Source of the DNA: Bdellovibrionales bacterium
Lineage (GTDB): Bacteria; Bdellovibrionota; JAFGOL01
Assembly: GCA_022710165.1 (NCBI GenBank)
Contig: JAKLHL010000114.1
Span: 1-5,360, forward strand
Length of the DNA: 5,360 nt
Reading direction: 5' to 3'
The position numbers were made by a program, and so were the translations under genes. Below the pieces are notes generated by a model that ran no database searches, was not told the origin of the DNA, and was given only the letters and a program-made list of their open reading frames with translations. This document shows, piece by piece, positions 1-4,686 of the stretch; within the stretch, counting starts at the first letter, position 1; each line of letters begins with the position of its first letter.

Positions 1-1
1 A

Positions 2-391
2 CTTTCTTTCACTGAAGGTGAGGATGACCAGGAGTCGGCAAAGGTCTTGGTTAATGGAGTTGAGTACGAAGTCGCTGTTAAAAAACCCGTGGCAAAGACC
101 CCTATAATAAAGAGGGTCCCGGTGGTCCACTCTGTAATGGAAGGAGGAGTGCTCACAGCACAGGACGGCGCCCAGAGCCTTTCACATATAAAATCTCCGC
201 TCCCGGGTGTTATAATCAAACTTAACTGTTCTATAGGTGACCAAGTAAAGGTTGGACAGACCTTGTTGATCCTTGAGGCCATGAAGATGCAAAACGAGAT
301 ACAGGCAACCAAGGACGGCAGTATAAAAAAGATAAACGTAAGGGAGAACCAGAGCGTTATAGAGGGTGAAGAACTGGTAGTTATAGAATAG
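2..391 (+). CDS. Biotinyl carrier domain of a Na+-translocating decarboxylase (5' partial)
   Basis: Carries covalently bound biotin, which shuttles CO2 from the carboxyltransferase to the membrane decarboxylase. The frame is open to the left edge with no in-frame ATG, so the gene probably starts outside the window; the TTG at 47 is a possible but unconvincing start. The visible 129 residues show a strand 'VLVNGVEYEVAV', a short Lys/Pro/Val-rich linker, then a complete biotinyl fold: 'SPLPGVI', 'GDQVKVGQTLLILEAMKM' and the C-terminal 'VIEGEELVVIE'. The biotin-accepting Lys of EAMKM is at codon 284-286. It lies 16 bases upstream of the beta-subunit gene, which fits a shared operon. It could be a free-standing small subunit (GcdC/MmdC type) or the C-terminal end of an OadA/PycB-like carboxyltransferase; the missing 5' part would decide. 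The domain call is secure, while the substrate (oxaloacetate, glutaconyl-CoA or methylmalonyl-CoA) is unknown. Confidence 0.88.
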   Translation, partial: LSFTEGEDDQESAKVLVNGVEYEVAVKKPVAKTPIIKRVPVVHSVMEGGVLTAQDGAQSLSHIKSPLPGVIIKLNCSIGDQVKVGQTLLILEAMKMQNEIQATKDGSIKKINVRENQSVIEGEELVVIE

Positions 392-394
392 ACC

Positions 395-400
395 AAGGAG
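395..400 (+). promoter_or_regulatory. Shine-Dalgarno that sets the GTG start of oadB
   Basis: AAGGAG lies 7 bases before the GTG at 408, which is ideal spacing. It lies just after the stop codon of the biotinyl protein. It supports the GTG start, which directly precedes the hydrophobic N-terminal region expected of the family. Confidence 0.75.
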
Positions 401-407
401 CTTTAAA

Positions 408-1541
408 GTGGACCTTATTTCAGGACTATCGACTTTTGTCTCAAGCAGCGGATTTGCGAACTTTGACTATAGGTTCCTGATCATGATATTGGTCGGCGTT
501 GTACTCATATATCTTGCCATCGCAAAGAACTTTGAACCTCTGCTTTTGCTCCCAATAGGTTTTGGCGTTATAATAGGGAACATTCCCTTCGCCAAGGGGA
601 TGGAGATAGGCATCTACGAGGACGGTTCGGTCCTTAACTACCTTTATCAGGGTGTAATAAAAGGGATCTATCCTCCGATAATCTTTCTTGGCATAGGTGC
701 GATGACCGATTTTAGCGTCATGCTTTCAAAACCGCGCTTGATACTTTTAGGCGCTGCTGCACAGGTCGGTATCTTCCTGGCTTTTCTTGGTGCTATACTC
801 CTGGGCTTCTCCTTGAAAGAGGCAGGGGCTATAGGGATAATAGGCGGAGCAGATGGTCCGACGGCGATCTTTCTTACCTCAAAGCTTGCGCCTGATTTTA
901 TAGGTCCTATTGCGATAACAGCATACTCTTATATGGCCCTTATCCCGATCATACAGCCTCCGGTAATGAGACTGCTCACTACAAAAAAGGAGCGCATGAT
1001 AAAGATGCGTCCTCCGAGGGCGGTATCAAAACTTGAGAGGGTGCTTTTCCCGGTCATCATAACTGTTGTGTGTGGATTTGTTGCTCCAGGGTCGTTGATA
1101 CTTGTCGGCATGCTCTGTTTTGGCAACATACTAAAGGAGTCGGGTGTTACGGACCGTTTATCGGCTACTGCAAGAACGTCGCTGATAGACATAGTCACCA
1201 TGATACTTGGGTTTTGTGTGGGGGCGAGCACTCAGGCCGATGTTTTCCTCACCCTTAAATCTTTAAAGATCTTTGGGCTTGGAGCCTTTGCTTTTGCGTC
1301 AGCTACTGCAGGAGGCGTCCTATTTGCAAAGATGATGAACCTCTTCCTTAAGGATAAGATAAACCCGCTCATAGGTTCTGCCGGTGTTTCTGCCGTTCCT
1401 GCCGCGGCTCGTGTCTCACAGAGCGTTGGAAGGCAGGCAGACCCAAGCAACTATCTTTTGATGCAGGCCATGGCGCCTAACATAGCAGGCGTAATAGGCA
1501 GCGCCATAGCGGCCGGTATACTCCTGGCCTTGCTAGGCTAG
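408..1541 (+). CDS. oadB: Na+-translocating decarboxylase, beta subunit (OadB/GcdB/MmdB family)
   Basis: Integral membrane subunit that decarboxylates carboxybiotin and couples this to Na+ export. The 377-residue protein is hydrophobic almost throughout, with many membrane segments. Conserved family blocks are visible: 'GGADGPTAIF' (Asp149), 'AYSYMALIP' (Tyr175) and 'NPLIGSAGVSAVP' followed by Ala-Ala-Ala-Arg (Asn319, Ser328, Arg335). From memory, these match residues implicated in Na+ or catalysis in Klebsiella OadB (D203, Y229, N373, S382, R389), all with the same offset of 54, so the core has no net insertion or deletion relative to that protein. The shorter N-terminus resembles the roughly 375-residue GcdB/MmdB type. 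The start is GTG with a good Shine-Dalgarno at 395-400. The gene follows the biotinyl domain in the same operon. The stop codon is one base from a large palindrome. The family is certain, but the carboxylic acid substrate cannot be told from this subunit, so the symbol is generic. Confidence 0.95.
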   Translation: MDLISGLSTFVSSSGFANFDYRFLIMILVGVVLIYLAIAKNFEPLLLLPIGFGVIIGNIPFAKGMEIGIYEDGSVLNYLYQGVIKGIYPPIIFLGIGAMTDFSVMLSKPRLILLGAAAQVGIFLAFLGAILLGFSLKEAGAIGIIGGADGPTAIFLTSKLAPDFIGPIAITAYSYMALIPIIQPPVMRLLTTKKERMIKMRPPRAVSKLERVLFPVIITVVCGFVAPGSLILVGMLCFGNILKESGVTDRLSATARTSLIDIVTMILGFCVGASTQADVFLTLKSLKIFGLGAFAFASATAGGVLFAKMMNLFLKDKINPLIGSAGVSAVPAAARVSQSVGRQADPSNYLLMQAMAPNIAGVIGSAIAAGILLALLG

Positions 1542-1542
1542 G

Positions 1543-1571
1543 TATAAGTCCAACTAAAGATATTAAGACTA
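1543..1571 (+). repeat. Left terminal inverted repeat, 29 bp
   Basis: Exact reverse complement of 1693-1721 with no mismatch. It begins TATAAGTCC and ends AAGACTA. Complementarity breaks sharply at 1572, where the left arm reads TCCGGAG and the right arm, reverse-complemented, reads GGCCTCCG. Confidence 0.93.
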
Positions 1572-1613
1572 TCCGGAGTTTTTGGGTACCACACTGGCCA
1601 AGGTGAGCGTTAA

Positions 1614-1653
1614 AAAATCGTGTTGTCCGAGCCAAAGGCGAGTTCACGATTTT
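1614..1653 (+). repeat. Central hairpin of the palindromic element
   Basis: AAAATCGTG and CACGATTTT form a perfect 9-bp stem. They enclose 22 bases containing GAGCC-AAA-GGCGAG, which can close as GCC/GGC with a tandem G-A mismatch flanked by a C-G pair. The stem is separated from the outer helices by poorly paired, GAG-rich segments (GGTGAGCG on the left, AGCGAGACGAGG on the right). Confidence 0.7.
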
Positions 1654-1692
1654 AGCGAGACGAGGCCTTAGTTGTGGTCAAAAACGGAGGCC

Positions 1693-1721
1693 TAGTCTTA
1701 ATATCTTTAGTTGGACTTATA
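1693..1721 (-). repeat. Right terminal inverted repeat, 29 bp
   Basis: Exact reverse complement of 1543-1571. Just inside it, AGGCCT (1688-1693) also occurs at 1663-1668, within the related strings GAGGCCTTAG and GAGGCCTAG. These self-complementary copies could pair with each other as an alternative fold. Confidence 0.93.
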
Positions 1722-1726
1722 CATCT

Positions 1727-1756
1727 CTATCAATGACAGTATTATTAGCTTGATAG
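1727..1756. promoter_or_regulatory. Inverted repeat in the leader of the secreted-protein operon, possible operator
   Basis: CTATCAA (1727-1733) and TTGATAG (1750-1756) are perfect 7-bp inverted copies separated by 16 bases, so their centres are about 23 bases apart, roughly two helical turns. The right copy contains TTGATA, the candidate -35 box. The repeat is real. Its role as an operator or RNA stem is inference. Confidence 0.35.
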
Positions 1757-1778
1757 TGGGGCTTTTCTAATATAGAAA
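1750..1778 (+). promoter_or_regulatory. Weak candidate promoter for the 1807 gene run
   Basis: TTGATA (1750-1755) resembles a -35 box. With 17-base spacing the -10 would be TAGAAA (1773-1778); with 15-base spacing it would be TATAGA (1771-1776). Neither is a strong match. The region is AT-rich and is the only non-palindromic space upstream of a four-gene run, so some promoter is expected here, but the exact boxes are uncertain. Confidence 0.28.
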
Positions 1779-1779
1779 A
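1763..1779. promoter_or_regulatory. Perfect 7-bp palindrome overlapping the putative -10 region
   Basis: TTTTCTA (1763-1769), spacer ATA, then TAGAAAA (1773-1779). A 17-base symmetric site placed over the -10 candidates would suit a repressor operator. It could also be chance in AT-rich sequence. Confidence 0.35.
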
Positions 1780-1793
1780 TCTATAAGAAATAA

Positions 1794-1799
1794 GGGAGG
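1794..1799 (+). promoter_or_regulatory. Strong Shine-Dalgarno for the secreted TPR-like protein
   Basis: GGGAGG lies 7 bases before the ATG at 1807. It confirms this start, which also gives a proper signal peptide directly after MKK. Confidence 0.75.
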
Positions 1800-1806
1800 G
1801 AACTTT

Positions 1807-2667
1807 ATGAAGAAAGCTTGTACTATAGCTTTAGCCCTGTTCGTTTCACTAAGTCTTTCAAATTGTAATGCTTTTGGCTGGATGGAGCCTACCACCGATC
1901 ACTTTGACCGTTGCAGAAGCCTTAATGACAAAGGCGACTACGATGGCGCTATCGCGGAATGCGAAAAAGCGGACCCAAATGATGAGAACATCGACGTACA
2001 GCTTGAACTTGCTGATGCTCACCTTGCCGCACTTGGCGTAAGGATAGCAGCTTTGTCTGATATATTCCTTAATGCCAGCGAGGGTACAGAGACTATAGTA
2101 AGTCTTGCTGAAAGTTTAATAGAAGTTGGTTCATTAAATGCCGAGAACCATGATGCCAGCATAGTGCATGCTACAGAGGCTTATGATGCGTTTAAAAATT
2201 ATGGCGATCTGCTTGTTGTTCAAGACCCAGCAGACGGCCCAGAAATAGCAGCTTTCTATAAGACGCTTGCCGCTGTTTCCGTAGTATCCGTTACTATGGC
2301 ATATGCTGATATACTTTCTACAGCCCCTAATGGCTTGATAGAGAAAGCAGATGTTTGCAATCCTTTAAACACTAACTGCGTTACTGCCACACAGGTAACC
2401 ATGTGTATTAACGATCCTGCTTCTCCGTTCTATAGCGGAGTTACATGCGAAGGTATGCCGGCTGACGACTCAGAGATAGCTGCCGGTAAGTTGATAGACC
2501 TTGGTAACGACCTTGCGGCCATGAACCTTCCAGACCTGGAAGAAGCTGTAAAGGACTTGATAGACATAACAGTACTTGAGCCTGGCGGCGGTTCCAAAAA
2601 AATAAGTGAGAGCGGATACCAGACCGACGCTGGAAGAGAACTGCTTAGAAGCATAGCAAGGGACTAA
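1807..2667 (+). CDS. Secreted Cys-rich protein with a TPR-like motif, function unknown
   Basis: I do not recognise a named family. The 286-residue protein starts with a signal sequence (MKK, then a hydrophobic stretch to about residue 18). 'LSNC' at 17-20 resembles a lipobox, but Asn before Cys20 is non-standard. Signal peptidase I cleavage after Ala22 ('NCNA|FGW') is the alternative. Residues 34-58 look like one tetratricopeptide helix pair ('GDYDGAIAECEKADPND'), followed by a helical 'LELADAHLA' segment that could begin a second repeat. The middle is Ala-rich and probably helical. Cys36 and Cys52 lie inside the TPR-like motif, and Cys184, Cys191, Cys200 and Cys214 form a cluster, so six mature cysteines could make three disulfides in the periplasm. 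It sits 13 bases before the PorV/PorQ-like gene, which suggests a shared envelope role. It may be periplasmic or anchored to the outer membrane. Confidence 0.82.
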   Translation: MKKACTIALALFVSLSLSNCNAFGWMEPTTDHFDRCRSLNDKGDYDGAIAECEKADPNDENIDVQLELADAHLAALGVRIAALSDIFLNASEGTETIVSLAESLIEVGSLNAENHDASIVHATEAYDAFKNYGDLLVVQDPADGPEIAAFYKTLAAVSVVSVTMAYADILSTAPNGLIEKADVCNPLNTNCVTATQVTMCINDPASPFYSGVTCEGMPADDSEIAAGKLIDLGNDLAAMNLPDLEEAVKDLIDITVLEPGGGSKKISESGYQTDAGRELLRSIARD

Positions 2668-2680
2668 GGAGGAAAGACGA

Positions 2681-3775
2681 ATGAAAAAACTATACTTTTT
2701 ACTATTGGTGATATTCGCACTTTCCTTGGGTAGTGCGTATGCAGATGAATATGACATGATATACAGGGGAGCAAGGCCTATGGGTATGGGCGGTGCCTTT
2801 ACCGGTGTCAGCGACGATGAAAACGCCCTTTTTTACAACCCTGCGGGTCTTAACAGGATAAAACCTGGAGAAGGAAAGGTTATAATCCTTAACCCAGGGC
2901 TTAGCCTTAACAGCTCTGCAATGAACGTAATAGACAAGATAAGCGACAAGCTTACGGAAGATCCTATCAACACACTTTCTCCATACATAGGACAGAACAT
3001 GCATGCCAACCTTATGGTCAGCACACCGTCCTACGTAAGGCACAATTTTGGTGTGATGCTGCTTCTTCCTAACATCAAGAACAATACAACACTTAGAAGG
3101 AACGTCGCTCTTCAAGCGATAGAGGACGTTGTTATGGATACAGGTCTGATAGTCGGTATGTCACACGGCTTTTTGCAGGACAGACTTTCTGTTGGAGCAG
3201 ACGTTAAGTTCCTCGTAAGGGGTGCAGGACATGTAACAATGGACGCTGTTCAGTTGTATACAAAAGAAGCTTTGTCCTTTAAGGATATAGGCGGTTACGG
3301 TTTTGGTGTGGATGCTGACCTGGGTGCAATGTATACCTTTAACAAGGTCGCGTTCTTTATCCCAACTGTCGGTCTTACCTTGAAGAACATAGGTGCTACA
3401 AAATTCCCGACCCGTTTTGAGAATAAAACTGCCGATCTTCCAGACGCATTCAGGCTCAGAAGAAGCCTTGCTCTTGGAAGTAAATTCGAGCTTCCTAACG
3501 TATGGCGTTTCACAAAATGGTTGGTCGCTTTCGATATAAATGACATCGGGCTTGGCGGATCTTTCTTTAAGAAAGTCCATCTTGGAACAGAGGCTTGGCT
3601 GCTTAATTTCTTCGGACTTAGAGGCGGTATCAACCAGGGTTATTTGACCTTTGGTTTGACGCTGGACATACCTGTAATGCAGGTCGACTTCTATACTTAT
3701 GCTGAAGAGCTTGGTCAGGGTGCTGGCAGCAAGGGCGACAGAAGAATAGGAGTACAGCTGACGTTTGGCTGGTAA
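2681..3775 (+). CDS. PorV/PorQ-like outer-membrane beta-barrel protein
   Basis: Probable outer-membrane barrel of the wide FadL/PorV/PorQ/UPF0164-like group, 364 residues. The signal peptide is clear (MKK, hydrophobic core, 'SAYA|DEYD', cleavage after Ala21). The mature N-terminus carries the family hallmark 'GARPMGMGGAFTGVSDDENA', followed by 'LFYNPAGL' (residues 30-57). The rest alternates short amphipathic strands with Gly/Asn turns, for example 'GYGFGVDADLGAMYTF', 'LGTEAWLLNFFGLRGGIN' and 'GYLTFGLTLDI'. It ends with 'RIGVQLTFGW', an aromatic C-terminal strand as needed for Bam-dependent insertion, with Trp where Phe is commoner. The start is supported by AAGGAGG, which overlaps the upstream stop codon, 8 bases before ATG. 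In some phyla PorV is part of type IX secretion, but no T9SS gene is visible here, so the cargo or substrate is unknown. Confidence 0.88.
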   Translation: MKKLYFLLLVIFALSLGSAYADEYDMIYRGARPMGMGGAFTGVSDDENALFYNPAGLNRIKPGEGKVIILNPGLSLNSSAMNVIDKISDKLTEDPINTLSPYIGQNMHANLMVSTPSYVRHNFGVMLLLPNIKNNTTLRRNVALQAIEDVVMDTGLIVGMSHGFLQDRLSVGADVKFLVRGAGHVTMDAVQLYTKEALSFKDIGGYGFGVDADLGAMYTFNKVAFFIPTVGLTLKNIGATKFPTRFENKTADLPDAFRLRRSLALGSKFELPNVWRFTKWLVAFDINDIGLGGSFFKKVHLGTEAWLLNFFGLRGGINQGYLTFGLTLDIPVMQVDFYTYAEELGQGAGSKGDRRIGVQLTFGW

Positions 3776-3783
3776 TTTTGTGA

Positions 3784-4686
3784 ATGGGATTTAGATCAGG
3801 ATTTGTATGCGTGGTCGGGCTGCCTAATGCCGGTAAATCCACGCTCATAAATAGGATACTTGACAGTAAACTACTAGCTGTATCTGAAAAGCCTCAGACG
3901 ACGAGGAATAACATACTCGGTATATTCACGTCCAAGGATTCACAGGTGATATTCATAGATACGCCTGGCTACCACAACATGGAAAAGGCCATCAACAAGT
4001 TCTACGTCAAGGAAGCGGTTAACGCCTCCAAAAAGGCCGACATAGTGGTCTATCTTTTCGACGTAAAGGAGTCGCTCACAAAAAAGCTGGCCTTTAACGA
4101 CGAGTTCATGAACGAGATACTTAAGAGCAAGCCAAAGGGCAGTATCATACCCGTGCTTTCAAAGGCTGATACGGCAAAGCAGGCTGATATACTAAAGGCT
4201 GAAAAAGTACTTTCTGAGCGTTACGGTTATAAGACAAGCGAGATCGTAAAGATATCGTCCACGCTTAGCCTGGGGATAGCACAGCTGATGCAGCTGGTAT
4301 CAAAGAAACTGCCGGAAGGTCCCCTTTACTATCCAGAGGACGAGCTCACCGACAGGGATTTGCGGTTCCTGTGTGCAGAGCTGATAAGGGAAAAGATCTT
4401 CGTCCTTACAAAAGAAGAGATCCCTTATTCCACAGCTGTACAGATAACAAAGTACGAGGAAAAGCCGAACATACACAGGATATATGCTGATATCTACGTC
4501 GAGAAAGACAGCCAGAAGGGCATCATAGTAGGTGAAGGCGCAAAGATGATAAAGAACATAGGCATAGAGGCAAGAAAGGACATAGAGAAGCTTACAGGGA
4601 CTAAGGTGTATCTGGAGCTTTTCGTTAAGGTTAAGAAGGATTGGACCAAGGATGAGCTGTTCTTGAAGGAGCTGGGATACAAATGA
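3784..4686 (+). CDS. era: GTPase Era, 16S rRNA-binding ribosome assembly factor
   Basis: Era binds the 3' end of 16S rRNA and helps mature the 30S subunit. The protein has 300 residues, normal for the family. The GTPase domain shows G1 'GLPNAGKST' (12-20), switch I 'KPQTTRNNILGI' (36-47), G3 'DTPGYHN' (59-65), G4 'SKAD' (126-129) and G5-like 'ISST' (157-160). The C-terminal KH domain follows, with 'IIVGEGAKMIKNIG', 'EARKDIEKL' and 'LFVKVKKDW', ending in the typical 'LKELGYK'. Departures from the usual form are Leu and Ala in G1 (commonly GRPNVGKS), Ser instead of Asn at 126, and Ala253 at the last Gly of the KH GXXG loop. ATG 3784 is the furthest upstream start possible because an in-frame TGA directly precedes it. 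No clear Shine-Dalgarno is seen in the 8-base gap, so it may depend on coupling with the porin gene. Identity is secure despite the variants. Confidence 0.96.
   Translation: MGFRSGFVCVVGLPNAGKSTLINRILDSKLLAVSEKPQTTRNNILGIFTSKDSQVIFIDTPGYHNMEKAINKFYVKEAVNASKKADIVVYLFDVKESLTKKLAFNDEFMNEILKSKPKGSIIPVLSKADTAKQADILKAEKVLSERYGYKTSEIVKISSTLSLGIAQLMQLVSKKLPEGPLYYPEDELTDRDLRFLCAELIREKIFVLTKEEIPYSTAVQITKYEEKPNIHRIYADIYVEKDSQKGIIVGEGAKMIKNIGIEARKDIEKLTGTKVYLELFVKVKKDWTKDELFLKELGYK
4666..4671 (+). promoter_or_regulatory. Shine-Dalgarno for der inside the end of era
   Basis: AAGGAG ends 11 bases before the der ATG, slightly longer spacing than usual. It lies in the final era codons (Lys-Glu of LKELGYK), which suits translational coupling through the ATGA overlap. 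Confidence 0.5.

Larger units (their letters stand above)
1543..1721. repeat. 179-bp palindromic element with perfect 29-bp inverted ends (MITE-like or structured element)
   Basis: The ends at 1543-1571 and 1693-1721 are perfect inverted repeats of 29 bp, outermost bases TATAAGTCC and GGACTTATA. Moving inward, further segments pair: GTTTTTG (1578-1584) with CAAAAAC (1679-1685), ACCACA (1588-1593) with TGTGGT (1673-1678), GGCC with GGCC, CGTT with AGCG, and AAAATCGTG (1614-1622) with CACGATTTT (1645-1653). The whole can fold as one long interrupted hairpin or cruciform. It has no ORF and no T-run directly after it, so it is not a classical intrinsic terminator. The terminal TATA on both sides would permit a TA target duplication like that of IS630/mariner-type MITEs, but TATA is also part of the palindrome. 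Its position one base after the oadB stop suits an intergenic insertion. I do not recognise a named repeat family. Confidence 0.85.

Noticed and set aside
929..1450. Open frames on the minus strand (929-1231, 1232-1450) and a short plus-strand frame (1070-1258) inside oadB
   Set aside because: They overlap a clearly conserved gene, show no recognisable domain and lack good ribosome binding sites. They are shadow frames.
1548..1716. Integron attC site: GTCCAAC (1548-1554) fits RYYYAAC and GTTGGAC (1710-1716) fits GTTRRRY
   Set aside because: The core boxes are very degenerate. The span is about 169 bp, longer than the usual attC range. The arms are a perfect palindrome extending beyond the boxes rather than the imperfect stem with extrahelical bases typical of attC. 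The flanking genes are a metabolic operon with no cassette array or integrase visible.
1543..1721. CRISPR repeat or retron RNA
   Set aside because: There is only one unit with no direct repeat-spacer periodicity, and no Cas or reverse transcriptase gene is in the window.
1543..1740. Intrinsic (Rho-independent) terminator of the oadB operon
   Set aside because: The hairpin is far longer than a normal terminator and is followed by CATCTCTATC, not a T-run. It may still hinder transcription, but the sequence does not support a terminator call.
2681..3775. Evidence of a type IX secretion system from the PorV-like protein
   Set aside because: PorV-like barrels occur widely outside T9SS. No other Por/Gld gene and no C-terminal sorting domain is present here.
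2430..3848. Several minus-strand open frames under the secreted protein, porin and era genes
   Set aside because: All are opposite strongly supported coding sequence, and their products look compositionally random. No antisense gene is supported.
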